Positions 34,740 through 46,745 of a stretch of DNA of 64,000 nt are shown here, piece after piece. Positions within the stretch are counted from its first letter, which is position 1. Each line of letters starts with the position of its first letter. The notes below the pieces were generated by a model. It saw only the letters and a list, made by a program, of their open reading frames with translations. It was not told the DNA's origin and did no database searches. Location of the stretch: NCBI RefSeq assembly GCF_048773025.1, contig NC_133544.1, positions 64,097,501-64,161,500 of the forward strand, given 5' to 3'. Made by a program: the position numbers and the translations under genes. Source of the stretch: Camelus bactrianus. Lineage: Eukaryota > Chordata > Mammalia > Artiodactyla > Camelidae.

Positions 34740-35345
34740 CTTTTATTAGAAATTAAACATGAGGTTTTAAACCTGTACTATTTTACATCCCTTCCAGCAA
34801 CGTATAGAAGTTCCAATTTCTCCACACCCTTGCCAATACAACTCGTTGTCTGTCTTTTTTATCACTGCCATCTTAGTGGGTATTAACTGTTGTCTTATGG
34901 TTTTGATATCCATTTACCTGATGACCAAACATGATGGGCATCATTTCATGTGTTTATTGGCCATTTGTATATTTTCTCTATAGAAATGTCTATTCAGATC
35001 ATTTGTCTATTTTTAATTGGGTTATTTGTCTTTTTATTGTTGAGCTGTAAGAGCTGTTTGTACACTCTAGATATAAACCCCTTATCAGATATACGATTTG
35101 CAAATATTTTCTCCCATTCTGTAGGTTGCCTCTTCATTTTATTGATAGTATCCTTTGAAATACAAACCTTTTTAACTTTGAAGAAGTCCAATGTATCTAT
35201 TTTATTTCTTGTGCTTTTGGTGCCATTTCTAAGAATCTGTTGCCAACTCCAAGATTATGAAGATTTACTCCTATGTTTTCTTCTAACAGTTTTATAATTT
35301 TAGCTTTTCCATTTAGGTCTACAATTTATTTTGAGTTAAGTAATT
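34740..35345 (-). repeat. LINE-1 ORF2 3' region, reverse orientation
   Basis: Typical antisense L1: 'ccttccagcaacgtatagaa', 'tttctccacacccttgccaa', 'ccccttatcagatatacgat' and 'tttctcccattctgtaggtt'. The plus-strand open frame through it (34950-35297) is an antisense artefact. Confidence 0.88.
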
Positions 35346-35682
35346 ACATAGAAGGTAAAAATGTAAATTGGCTATTGAAAATGTAGAATTGCCTATTTGA
35401 GGTTGTGGCCAAAAATTTAAGGTGAGGCCATCTGTACAACTGTGTGTTTTCCTTCATCTGGTGAAGAGACTGAAGAACTGAGTAGTAGTATTGTATGTAT
35501 GGATCATTTATGTGGATGACGGCAAATGCCAAAGTCTTAGAGGAGGGAGGTAGAGTGGCCAAGAGGACAGCTGAAGATACAACAAGAAAGGATTGCAGAT
35601 GGAATAGTCTGATAGGATTTTCTTCAAAGAATAGAGGTTTTTTTATGAAGGAGGAAAGAAAAATTATCTGAAGAATAGATTA

Positions 35683-35790
35683 TATATATATATAATATAT
35701 ATATCTGAATCACTCTGCTGTACACCTGAAACTAACACAACATTGTAAATCAACTATACATCAAGTTAAAAATTTTTTTAAGAAAAATTA
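35683..35790 (+). repeat. LINE-1 3' terminus
   Basis: An (AT)n start, then 'atcactctgctgtacacctg' and 'aaactaacacaacattgtaa', then an A-rich tail. Confidence 0.88.
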
Positions 35791-36451
35791 TCTGAATCAG
35801 CAACTGTTAAATAAATAATTTGTTAAAGGACATCTATCAAAACTTGAGTCCTAACACAGGAGAAAGAGCTTGCACTACTCAGGAGGTCTGCAGAAGACAG
35901 GCACATAGATCAGGGATGTGAAGGTAACGTGCAGAAAAGAGGTTGAGGATTCTACTTGCAAAGTGCTAGCCAGAGGGCATAGTGAAGAGCCAGAGAAAGA
36001 TAAGAGTTTGACTAGGGAAAGTACCAAGCTTTAAGGAGATAAGAGGTAAATAGCAGTTTCAAAACTTCGAAGACTGAGATGAACAGGCAGACAGGACTTG
36101 ATAAAATTAGACCGGCTGGTCTCTTTTGAGAGAGAACGGGGCAGGTAATGAGATCTAATTGTAGCTTCCTCTTGGAATCTGATTTCTGTGCAATTTGTTG
36201 TGAGGGGCAGAATAATGGTCCCATTATGAACATGCAAGCTCTATTGGTTCCCTTCCCTTCTGCTGTGAGGGGTGTGAAGGCTGGGACCGAAGGTCATGTC
36301 ACACCATTAATTCCCATTGTGATTACTGGGCGATATAATGTCAAAGGTTTTTTCAAGACCTTTTGTTAAGTTCCTCATCTTGCTCCACTGTATTGTAAAC
36401 TCCTCATAGGAAAGAATCGTTACTCATATGGACCTTTTTATCCCATACTCA

Positions 36452-36497
36452 TAGAGTACGTGCAATATCTCATAAGTATGATATTGCACATACTCTA
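36452..36497. repeat. Short near-perfect inverted repeat (hairpin)
   Basis: Arms AGAGTACGTGCAATATC (36453-36469) and GATATTGCACATACTCT (36480-36496) are complementary with one mismatch and extend by one more pair, around a 10-base loop. On the minus strand the mismatch would be a G-U pair. Function unknown. Confidence 0.8.
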
Positions 36498-36699
36498 GGT
36501 TATTGCCTGCTGATTGATTGCTTTTAGTAGAGAGTCAGTGACGTTTCAGGAGTGAGAACCATGTCACTTTGACCTTTGGAATGGAGACAACAGAACGGAG
36601 AGAAGGAAAGAGTCAAAGAATACCAAAGAATGAATAAGGTCAAAGAATGACAAAAATGTATCTCTTCCCTACACCTATAAAAAATTTCTATATGATTTA

Positions 36700-37130
36700 A
36701 CAAGCAACTTTTTAATTGAGATATAAGTAACATATAACACTATATTAGTTTCAGGTGTACAATGTAATGCTTTGATATTGGTATACAACACACAGTGATC
36801 ACCACAATGTCTAGTTAACATCCGTCACCATACAGAATTACAAAATTTTTTCTTGTGATGAGAACTTTTAAGATCTACTCTCTTAGCAACTTTCTAATAT
36901 ACACTACAGTATTATTAATGATAGTCAGCATGCTGTACATTATAGCCCAATGACTTATTTATTTCATAACTGGAAGTTTGTACCTTTTGACCCTCTTCAC
37001 CCATTTTGCCCACTCTCCATCCCCCACAGCTGGCAACCACCAATCTATCCTTTGTGTCTTTGAGCTCTTTTTTTGTTCGGTGGTTTGTTTGGGTATTTTT
37101 AGATTTGACATATAAGTGAACAAGCAAATT
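36700..37130 (-). repeat. LINE-1 3' region, reverse orientation
   Basis: 'atttgaatgag'-class antisense landmarks, including 'taattgagatataagtaaca', 'tagtttcaggtgtacaatgt', 'gtgatcaccacaatgtctag' and 'ccccacagctggcaaccacc'. It is a clear L1 3' UTR on the minus strand. Confidence 0.88.
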
Positions 37131-37204
37131 TTTTAAGTGTGCGTCTTTCATGGATAATAAGATCAAAAACTATTGCTCCCAAAAAGGAATAGCACCCAAG
37201 TGAA

Positions 37205-37430
37205 GTAACAGATTAAGTATTGGATTCAGCAGCAGAATACCTGAGTTCAAGCCCTGGTTTAGGTGTTTACCTAACATGCAAACTCTGGGAAAATCACTTA
37301 ACATCAAGTCCAATTTTTCTATAACACTCCCTGCCTCACAGTGGTGTTGTGAAGATCAAATGAGATGGTAAGTGTGAAGAATTTTTCAAATGCTAAAGTG
37401 CTATGCAAGTTTTAACAATTGTTTTCATTT
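37205..37430 (+). repeat. MIR SINE
   Basis: 'tgagttcaagccctggttta', 'tgggaaaatcacttaacatc' and 'tgttgtgaagatcaaatgag' in MIR order. Confidence 0.75.
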
Positions 37431-38314
37431 ATTCTGTGGAGGAAATAGGAGCACACAATTTTGGAGCATGAGGGACTTCCAGAGAAGAAAAGTCTGAGTG
37501 GGACACCTCAGTGGCAGTCTGTGTATGGTAGAGGGAAGAGTCAGGCCAGGGGAAATGGCTACAAGAGGAAGGGGAAAGTATAGAAACCATAATAAAAGGA
37601 GATCAAAGATTAATTTCTCAACCTTGCATTTTACTAATGACAGTAGTGATAGTAATTATCCTCTAATCCGTTGAATATAAGTTTATCTATATTGCCCTTG
37701 GTGTATTATGCTGTGATAAAGTATCTCAATTCCAAATGTTCAGAGAATTATTATGGACAACATATCTCTCTTCCTAATGTTTACCCTGATTGCCAAAGTG
37801 ACAGTACAATAGAAGTCCCACATTACCCAAGCAGCAATATCTGTAAGTTCTGGAAACTCCAGATTTTTCAGTACAGTCAAGTCTGGTCTCTGATCAATGA
37901 TAATGAATCCAAAAAGAAAACTGGGGGAAAGGACCCCACGCCAAAAGTCCTTGGAAGAATTTTTGTTCACTTCTGACACTTTCCCTCTGTTACCATCTTC
38001 TCTTCCATACACTGCTGCATGGAGAGTCAGCTAAAAGGCTTACTTCCAGCTCCATACCCTTTACTTTGGATATCCTAACCATCCCACAAAACTATTCAGT
38101 CTTGAAATTCAAATTATAACCTTCATCTCTGTCCTCTGGATTCTTCTTTTACCAACCTAAGCCACCAAACTCATATATCTAAGCAGAGAAAGCAAAATGA
38201 GAATTAGAGCAAGGGATTCTAAATTTTCACTGTTATCTGAAGTAATGAATAAGTAATGCCAAAAAATTACAAAGAGCCACATGCTTTGCAAAGATTTCAA
38301 GAATTCTAAAAAAA

Positions 38315-38455
38315 TGTGACCATTTTTAATCATGTTTTATGGATGAGAAGACTGAGGCTCAGAGGTTAAATAACTTGCCCAAATTTACCATCTAGGATAT
38401 TGGACCCTGTACTCAGGCAATCTGACTTTAGAGTCCAAACACTTGACCTCTGGGG
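38315..38455 (-). repeat. MIR SINE remnant
   Basis: 'gatgagaagactgaggctca' and 'ggttaaataacttgcccaaa' are reverse MIR core. Confidence 0.8.
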
Positions 38456-38684
38456 TAGAGCTGATTAAAATCTTAACTCCATTGCCCATATCTCAACTCT
38501 GTGTTTTTTATATGGATTAGATAAGAAAACATGAGAGCCCCTCACCTAATCTTAGCATCTAGAAAGCCATCACTAAGTAGTTCATTTAATCATATATAAA
38601 TATATCCCAAAGATTTAGATGTTGAAGTTCTGCTTTCTCATTAAGTGCTTTTAGTGACGATTGCAAAGCTGTAACTTCAGTCCC

Positions 38685-38830
38685 CACAGAATTAACGTTT
38701 TCTAACTGGTGACTAGGGCGAGCTGATGTCACGTTAAAGCCTATATAACTCAGGTACCACACCACCAGTGCTGCAGCTGCCAGTCCCAGCTGCTTCCTTT
38801 CTCGACAGATTTCCCTTCAGCATGTGAAGG
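38685..38830 (+). promoter_or_regulatory. Promoter-like block, candidate OR4E1 first exon
   Basis: In order: TCCCCACAGA next to AATTAA (an O/E-like site and a homeodomain-like core, about 38680-38697), a CRE-like TGATGTCAC (38724-38732) and TATATAA (38742-38748). About 80 bp of balanced sequence then ends near AAG|GTGGAG, a possible splice donor. It lies 3.2 kb above the OR4E1 coding exon on the same strand, a usual distance for a noncoding first exon of an olfactory receptor gene. No transcript evidence is available. Confidence 0.4.
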
Positions 38831-40209
38831 TGGAGAAATCCATCTGAAACTAGCAAGACAAAACTTAAACCCAGAGTGTGCCACGAAGGATACAGGATGC
38901 TTCAGTTATGGTGGTTCTGAATAGTTAGGTCAAGTTTGATGTTAGAGGGGTTCTGGTAAACTAGCATGGTTCTGGTAAACTGCAAAAGTGGTTGTTAGTG
39001 GCTTCTAATCCCTGCTACTCACCTCTACGGCCTGACAAAGTACAAAAAATATACCATTCCTATACCACATCTTCACCCAACTGAAAGTCAGTTCTGGAAA
39101 ATCTTAGTGCAGAGTGACATGTTGAAAATATATGATAATAATACAGGTACAAAGTTGTGGTTTTGCAGAAATCCTGAAGGATCTCTGATAAAATATCACC
39201 AAATATATCTGCTGTGACCTGTTTCCAAAAACTGCAAATAAGACCCAAGGGAACTTCAAGTGCTCTGATCTTCCTTGTGAAAAGTTCAAGGTAAATGGGA
39301 TTATTTGATTTGTCCAGCTTCAAATAAATTATTACTTCTACTGGAAATAATACTCTTGATATTGGAACTACAAAACTAACAATTCAGTTCTTTTTGGAGG
39401 TGCTAAAAGCATCAGAAACAACCCAGGGTGAGTTTTATAAACATTTTAGTTTTATTCTATTTCTGCTTTTAGTTGTTTTCTCCTATTTTTCTGAAATGTA
39501 TGCAGCAGACGTTAGATATTTTTGTATGTGAACCATGTTCTTGACATAAACTCATACCAGATTTCTACTGCAGGTGGACATATGTCCATTTTTGAAAACA
39601 TTTTTTCCTGTGGCTCCATAGAAATAGAAAAAAAATGATGGTGACAAAAAGTTTACTTTAAAATGTGTACCCATATCCTCTGATGAGAGAATATAAGTCT
39701 TCATTTCAGATCTAGTTCTCAATCTGCATTCCCTTTTCTATCTGTGTAGGTGAAATTTTCTATACTGAATTTAGGATAAATCCCTGGCTCCATTCTTGCT
39801 CAGTTCTTCAGCTTTCGATTTTGCAGTCGTTCTTTTAGAACTTAATAAATTACAAAGATAACAGACATGAATTATCAAACTTCTCAAACTGTTTTCTGGA
39901 GCAAAAGCTTTAAGTGAACACTCTAAGAAAAATTTCTAAATAGTAAAATCAATCTGTAGCTACATTAAGATATTACTATAGATGTTAATCCAAGCACCAG
40001 ACACAATGAGTTTAAATTTAATGATAAATGAATGATTTCTCCTGCCTCCAAATACCTTCTTTGTCATAGACTTAACTTTGCTAATTCTCCGATCTGATGC
40101 TGTCATTAGTCTTACCTCTGATAAAGACAACAACAAAAAAAAGCCATCGTGTGCAGAAGAGCAGCATAATGAGGTACAGGAAGTATTAGAGAAGAAATGG
40201 TGATGGAGC

Positions 40210-40535
40210 AGAAGGGGAAATTTTTCTCTAGTCTTTTTCATAAGCAATGTGGAGCTGATTCATTTGTCTGGCAGAAAGCCTGATCTTGAGGGATGAGATA
40301 AAGCACCTGCAGTAACAGGAAGAAGGTAGTATCGGATGATAGAGACCAAGGATCCAGGAGGGGCAGCTTTCTTGGGTGGGCCACCCCTGAAGGCTGCACA
40401 TCGAGGCAGTGGCATGTAAGAGGCAAGCTTAGAGAAGAGAGGCTCCCCACAGATGCCCACCCAAGCTGGAGAGGAAGACAGAAGTCACTAAGACACATTT
40501 TACTTAATGCCCCAATTACACAAGTCACCACAAAA
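40210..40535. other. Unrecognised open stretch
   Basis: A minus-strand open frame of 97 codons exists here, without similarity to anything I recognise. It lacks splice signals tying it to a gene and is probably chance. Confidence 0.25.
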
Positions 40536-40554
40536 ATTCAGATCAGAGCGGTGG

Positions 40555-40690
40555 TAGAGTAAAGAAAGCCTGGACCAAAAGTTAGCAGGCCCAAGCTCTG
40601 GACCCAGATATTACTCCAATTCTCTATAAACTTGGGCCAGTTGCTTTACTTCTCTGCGCCTTGTTTTCTCTATTTATTAAAAAAATAAAT
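40555..40690 (+). repeat. MIR SINE remnant
   Basis: 'aagctctggacccagatatt', 'acttgggccagttgctttac' and 'ttctctgcgccttgttttct' in MIR order. Confidence 0.7.
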
Positions 40691-41574
40691 AAATTATGTA
40701 AACTCTCAGATCCCCTTAAGGACTAAGATATTGTGCCTGTACACAATGTATACATTTCTTATAAGAATTAGTGATGCTTGGGTCAAAGTTAGGCTAATCT
40801 GAAAGAAAATGGAACAACTATTTTTGTTTTACCGTAGGCAGGTAAGGCAGACAACAGAATTGTACTTTAAATACAATTTATTAAAGGGGATAATCTAGTC
40901 AAGATAGTGACGCTGTTAGTCCTGGACTTTGACCTCCAGTTTGAGAATGGCCAAGTCTGCCCTCAAATCAAAGGTGGATGGGAAGCAAGCCTCCCTTAAC
41001 CCTCTCCGGATTTTTTAAGGTTTCCAGGGTTTTATCCAGCCTCCGCTAAAGAATTGTTCTAAAAACACCACAGCTATATTTCTAGTTGTCCGGAGGCTTG
41101 GTGAAAAGCTTCTGCCTTCTGCAAGCTAAATCACTGAAATTACAGTCTCAGAACAACATGGCAGAGCAAACAGGGAAGCAAGAGTTTGTGCTAGTGAAAA
41201 ATGCAGTCAACAGGACAACAAAGAAAACTATATTCAAGGCCAGAATTTGTGTAACCTTGGACAAATTGCTTATTTGGTATAAGGAGAACCTTAACTTCCT
41301 CTCCTGGAAAAATCTATAACCTAAAGCTAGGTATTGATATTTTACTACAAACTATCCAAGATTGTTTCATATATCTTAGTGAATCCATTTTTTCTATTCT
41401 GTTATTCCAAACATGTGTGTTTAGCACCTACTATCTGTCCTCTGTCCAATATAATTTAAGATGCTGAATGGGAATTTTAATGTAAAATATTTGACCAGAA
41501 ATTCTAGACAGAGAGAAAAGTCATAAACATAGAAGAAATTAAGTGACCAAGTGACTGATTGATGCAGATGTTAA

Positions 41575-41912
41575 GTGTCATTTTCTATTGACGTATAGTC
41601 AGTTTATAATGTGTCAATTTCTGATGTATAGCATAATGTTTCAGTCATACATATATTCGTTTTCATATTCCTTTTCATTATAGGTTACTATAAGAGATTG
41701 AATATAGTTTCCTGTGTTATACAAGAAATTTGTTGTTTATCTATTTTATATATAGTAGTATCTGCAAATCTCAAACTCCCAATTTATTTCTTCCCACTCT
41801 CCCCCTCACCCGGGGAATCATAAAAATACCACATAATATCATTTATATGTGGAAACTTTAAAAAGAGGACACAAATGAACTTATTTACAAAACAGAAACA
41901 GACTCACAGACA
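41575..41912 (-). repeat. LINE-1 3' end with 5' inversion
   Basis: The left part (41575-41815) is the L1 3' terminus in reverse orientation. The right part (about 41816-41912) is the immediately upstream piece of the same 3' UTR in plus orientation ('accacataatatcatttata' to 'cagactcacagacatag'). Opposite orientations of adjacent consensus segments fit a twin-primed, 5'-inverted insertion. It stops about 35 bp before the OR4E1 splice acceptor. Confidence 0.75.
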
Positions 41913-41927
41913 TAGAAGTGTTATTAA

Positions 41928-41948
41928 TTTTTTAAAATTCTTAACAGG
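41928..41948 (+). promoter_or_regulatory. Splice acceptor of the OR4E1 coding exon
   Basis: A T-rich tract followed by TTCTTAACAG (ends 41947), 18 bases before the ATG. This is the usual layout for an olfactory receptor gene with one or more noncoding 5' exons. Confidence 0.6.
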
Positions 41949-41965
41949 AGTGTTCAACAAAGAGA

Positions 41966-42913
41966 ATGGAAGAGCCTGTCCTACTCAATCAAACTACTTC
42001 GGTGGCATATTTTCGGCTTAGAGGTTTATCTATAAACCAGAAGGTGCAGATGGCTACATTTGCCATGTTCCTCATTTTCTACGTTCTGACACTGACTGGA
42101 AACATCCTCATTGTCATAACTATTATCTATGAACGTCGGCTCCACACCCCCATGTATTTCTTCCTCAGCAACCTGTCCTTTATTGATGTCTGCCACTCCA
42201 CCGTCACTGTCCCCAAGATGCTGGGAGACACCTGGTCAGAGGAGAAGTTCATCTCCTTTGATGCCTGTGTAACTCAGATGTTCTTCCTGCATCTCTTTGC
42301 CTGCACAGAGATCTTTCTCCTCACTGTCATGGCCTATGATCGGTATGTGGCCATTTGCAAACCCCTGCAGTATATGACAGTGATGAACTGGAAAGTATGT
42401 GTGCTGCTGGCTGTTGCCCTCTGGACAGGGGGAACAATCCACTCCATAGCCCTGACCTCCCTCACCATCAAGCTGCCTTACTGTGGTGCTGATGAGATTG
42501 ACAGCTTCTTCTGTGATGTACCTCAGGTGATCAAACTGGCCTGCACTGATACCTACATCATTGAGATCCTCATTGTCTCCAACAGTGGGCTGATCTCCAT
42601 GGTCTGTTTTATGGTCCTCGTGGTGTCCTACGCAGTCATCCTGGTAAGTCTGAGGCAGCAGATCTCAGAAGGCAGGCGGAAAGCCCTGTCCACCTGTGCA
42701 GCCCATCTTACCGTAGTCATACTGTTTCTAGGTCACTGCATTTTCATCTATTCCCATCCATCAACCAGCCTCCCAGAGGACAAGGTGGTGTCTGTGTTTT
42801 TCACTGCTGTCACACCCCTGCTGAACCCCATCATCTATACCCTTAGGAATGAAGACATGAAGAATGCCCTGAACAAATTAATGGGGATGATGGAGAGGAG
42901 AGAAAAAAAATAA
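41966..42913 (+). CDS. OR4E1: Olfactory receptor family 4 subfamily E member 1
   Basis: Intact single coding exon of 315 residues, a seven-transmembrane odorant receptor acting in olfactory neuron cilia through G-olf. Visible landmarks are the N-glycosylation site NQT (8-10), GN in TM1 (45-46), LHTPMYFFLSNLS (59-71), MAYDRYVAIC at the end of TM3 (122-131), KALSTCAAHL in TM6 (239-248) and PLLNPIIYTLRN in TM7 (284-295). C101 and C183 suit the conserved extracellular disulfide. The start MEEPVLLNQT and tail MMERREKK align with human OR4E1. A polyadenylation signal AATAAA lies at 42970-42975, 57 bp after the stop. The gene is opposite to the TRAV genes and convergent with OR4E2, the same relation as in human. 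OR4E1 is broken in some mammals, but this copy is whole. Confidence 0.95.
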   Translation: MEEPVLLNQTTSVAYFRLRGLSINQKVQMATFAMFLIFYVLTLTGNILIVITIIYERRLHTPMYFFLSNLSFIDVCHSTVTVPKMLGDTWSEEKFISFDACVTQMFFLHLFACTEIFLLTVMAYDRYVAICKPLQYMTVMNWKVCVLLAVALWTGGTIHSIALTSLTIKLPYCGADEIDSFFCDVPQVIKLACTDTYIIEILIVSNSGLISMVCFMVLVVSYAVILVSLRQQISEGRRKALSTCAAHLTVVILFLGHCIFIYSHPSTSLPEDKVVSVFFTAVTPLLNPIIYTLRNEDMKNALNKLMGMMERREKK

Positions 42914-43079
42914 AAATATCCAACCCTTAAGATGCTTGGTGCTCCAAATCAAAGAAATGCCTTGCAAAGAATAAATGACATGCCACATTTATCAAACTAT
43001 ATAACTTATAAAATTATCTTCTGGCCCAATATCTGACAATCATAGCATAACTATTTTTTAATATCTTCCACAGGCTGGA

Positions 43080-43235
43080 AATTTTTCTAGGCAGTTGGCA
43101 ATTATTTAATTCTAACAACCCTGTGAGATATGTATTATGCTTGTTTACACGAGCAGAAACCAAAGCTCAAAGAGTGTAAATAGCATGCCCACAGTCACCA
43201 AGCTAGGAAATGATGAAGGCAGGACATTAAGCTAA
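43080..43235 (-). repeat. MIR SINE remnant
   Basis: 'ctaacaaccctgtgagatat', 'gaaaccaaagctcaaagagt' and 'cccacagtcaccaagctagg' are reverse MIR core. Confidence 0.75.
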
Positions 43236-43529
43236 ATGCATCAACACAAACTCATGCTGTTTTCTTTACGTCATGCTTCCTCTCCCTGCTTTTGTCTCAG
43301 GGTGGTAACCAAGGTCTAAACAAACTTTCAGATTTCTGGCCATGCTTGCCAACATCATTCACTCAGATGCTGGCCTAAATAGCTTAGCAAACACTGGTAA
43401 AGGCAAAGTAAGTTTGCATAATACTTTACTAATACAGAAAGAAGACTTTGAACACTGAAGTTACTGATATCCTCAAGTGTCCAGGAAAAAAATCTTCTAT
43501 CAGAGCAATGAAATTGAGATAGCTTATTA

Positions 43530-43910
43530 TCAATTCATTTGACAGATATTTACTGAGCACTTATCATGTGCTAAGTACTAGGTTTATAATCATAAATGAG
43601 ACATATAGTCCTTCCTTCATGTAGTTTAAAATCTAGTGCAAATAGAAAAAATATATAAACAAATTTTAATTATAGATCACAACAAATGCTATGAAAGGAG
43701 ATGCTCTTAGAGAGTTATAGAAGAGACTGTCTTTAGATTGGTTAGTCAAGGAGGGCCTCTGTGAGGAAATGGCATTTAAGCTACGATCTGAAAGATGATA
43801 AGGAGCCAACCATGAGAAAAGAGAAGTGATGGCAAAGGAAATGGCACATGTAAAATCTATGTTCAGAAAGAACTTGGCTTGTTCCAAGGGTTCCAAGAAG
43901 TGAAAGACCA
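43530..43910 (-). repeat. L2-type LINE remnant
   Basis: 'tactgagcacttatcatgtg', 'ggagggcctctgtgaggaaa' and 'ggcatttaagctacgatctg' follow the reverse L2 3' order. Confidence 0.65.
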
Positions 43911-46380
43911 ATGTGATTACAGCTTAGACTGTGAGGCAGAGAATGATGATAGATGATATTGGAGAAGTAAAAAGAATGCTCTCATGTCCTCTCAAGGAGT
44001 TTGCAATATTTTTCAATACAGTGGGAAGCCACCAGAATGGTTTAAGCACAGAACAGATGTGATATGACTTGTGTTTTAATAAAATTATTCTAACTATTAT
44101 GTAGAGAATTAACTCAACTAAGCATTTATTGCTAAACACTCAGTAGTCACTCAATATTGCACAAATGGTTGGGAGAAAATATTACGTTGAATAAAACCTG
44201 GTCTATAATCCAGCATCTTGAGTCTAGCTGTGGTGACACACATTGAACAATTGTGGTAAGTGCTCTAAGACTGATACGTGCTGAGTGGATCGGATAACAG
44301 GGGATATGTAGAGGATATTCCAGGCAACAGTGTCTCACATCCCTGTTTATAAAAAGTACGGTGTAATAAGACCAAGTAGTTCAACAGATAGACCTAATAA
44401 TAGAGTCTCTCCCAAGATAACTCTCTGTGTAGTATAAAACTACGTTTATTGGGACTGGTAGTTGGAATAACTAAACTGAATTTGAGAATTATGGAATTTG
44501 GGTGAAATAAATGCTTTTACTATAGGCAATGGCAATCAGGAGATATAGCCCATCAAAGAGCCCACATAGAATCATCATGTGCAGGAATCAGCGACACAGA
44601 GGAACATCCGCAATGTAACAATAAGATGATGCCTCATGGCAGTCCTTAAGGTGGTAGCTGGAAAAATTATACTGGGGAAATACTGTAGTGTTTGCTTTTT
44701 TAAATAGGTGCAAGCAAAATTTCTAATACTACCTTTCTTTCATCACAATAATTGTCACAACTGTGGGGAGGTAAAATAAAACATTAATCTTCATTTCACA
44801 GAAAAAGCTTTTTAGACTCAGGGATAAGATAAAACGTGTTTAGTTACTCACTGAATAAGTAGAAGAGTAGACAGTAAAATCAAAATATCTTGACTCTTGG
44901 TTCTGTGGTTGACTTACTTTAAAGGGGGAACAGAGATCATTATTTATCATATAGAAATTTGTTCAGCAATTTTGTATTCAACAACTGACTTCCTCAGGCT
45001 ACAATCATCTTCTATGCAATATTTCCATAATAGAAATAAACAAATAAGGCATTAGGAATTTATTTCTGCATAAAAGTTACTAATAAGTATGAAAATCTGT
45101 GCATATAAAAATCCAGAATGTAGAGGCATAATTGGGTCATTTTTCTAAGTTTTTCAAATGTTGTATAGTAGTGATATCTGGGCCTCATTTCATCATAAAT
45201 TTATAAAACTCTGATTTTGACTTGGGTTCTGTATGAAAATTGTAGGGGACTGACAATATGCTACATTTGTTTGAAAATAATTATGTTTAGATATTTTCAT
45301 GAACATCCCCCAGTTTATCTAATAAGCTGCTTTTGATTCTTTGTCCTTTTGAGTACTTTCTGCCATTTCAATCATTTCTTACCTTTTAGCCAGAATTAAA
45401 GAGTCACTCACTCTGTATTGTGGATGTGGATGTCCATATTGTTTGGCACCCAACCCCCCAGAGCATTATCAGCATTATTTCTACAAGTTAACAGAACTTG
45501 GTAGAATAGTGACCCAAAGGCCTCAATAAGTTCTAAATTCCTTTCAGAATAAGCAAAGAAAGGTTAGATATAGTTTCGTTATTAAGTTCACTCTATTTCA
45601 TTCCATTAGCTCCATTAAAACTGATATAATTATTTTATATGGCAGCTCTCCAACCATCTGTAGGGTCCTCTAATCCTAGTCCCTTTGGTCACAGTACCTC
45701 ATCATCCTCTTTACCTGAGGAATTTGCCATGGAGTCTTCTTGATATGGACTTGCCCATTTCACAATAAGCTGTTATCCTTCAGCACTTCAAAAGAGAGAT
45801 ACTAGTTAATTCAGGGAGTAAACAGCTCTGATTCCTAAGCTAGTGGTCCCTTTCTCCATCTTTAAAGCCAGAAATATTGAATCTCTGTGGCTTTTGTAGT
45901 CATATCTCCCTCTGATTCTCTTCTTTTGCATCCCTCTTCCATCTTTAAGAACGCTTGAGATTACATTGGGTCTACCTGGATAACTCAGGTGATTTGTATG
46001 CACACTATATTTGAGAAATACTGCTCTCGACCACTGTGTGTTGTAGGACAAAAAGAATCAATGTTAGAAGATACAAATGGTGAGAGTGGTGTGAGAATCT
46101 AATTAGCCAGACTCGGGGGCTAAAAAGGGAAATAATAGCAGAGCCTAGGGCCAATTGGATCATTGGTGCAGTATACTATTAGATTCAGGTACCCAGAGTT
46201 CTTTATTCTCTGACATCCTGGGGTCTCTATCACTATCTTAGGCACAAAGTTATAAGAGTCAGAACTTGTAATATTCATGAAGACATATCTATTTCAAAAA
46301 GAAGTATTTCCTCTGTGGATGAGAGAATGTACCCCATTACTTATTAAATAAATCTAAGTTTCTAATCCACTCATTAAAAA
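43911..46380. other. Intergenic stretch between OR4E1 and OR4E2
   Basis: AT-rich sequence with no gene recognised; probably further decayed LINE material. No V gene, RSS pair or RNA gene was seen. Confidence 0.4.
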
Positions 46381-46384
46381 CACT

Positions 46385-46745
46385 CCACAATTTTCACTTC
46401 CCTTCCCAGGCATAAATTCCCTACTATACATCTATCCATGCTATTCTCCAGGTAAAACTAATCCACACCCCTTTTGTCCCCTTGTTCTCTGCATCCTTGT
46501 ATAGCTCTAGTGTCTTATGTCTGATTTTTACACATCTTTTAGTACACTCCTAAAGCCAACTTATTCCTGAATCCCCCTGTGCTTTCCCTAGCAGGAAGTA
46601 ATTTATCCCTCTAGCAACTGTTTCAGAAATATACCTGTGCCATTCTTGTCATAATTATCACTTTCTGTTTTGTATTATAGTTATTTGTATGTCTACAACT
46701 TTAAGATCTGGGACTAGCTTATTTTATCATTTCTCTAGACTAAAA
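46385..46745 (+). repeat. L2-type LINE 3' remnant
   Basis: 'actccacaattttcacttcc', 'tgctttccctagcaggaagt' and 'ttatttgtatgtctacaact' agree with a decayed L2 3' region in plus orientation. Confidence 0.5.

Noticed and set aside
34950-35297. Plus-strand hydrophobic frame of 115 codons, looking like a membrane protein
   Set aside because: It is the antisense of an L1 ORF2 remnant.
46015-46050. CACTGTGTG resembling an RSS heptamer
   Set aside because: No V exon, conserved cysteine or nonamer at a 23-bp distance was found next to it.
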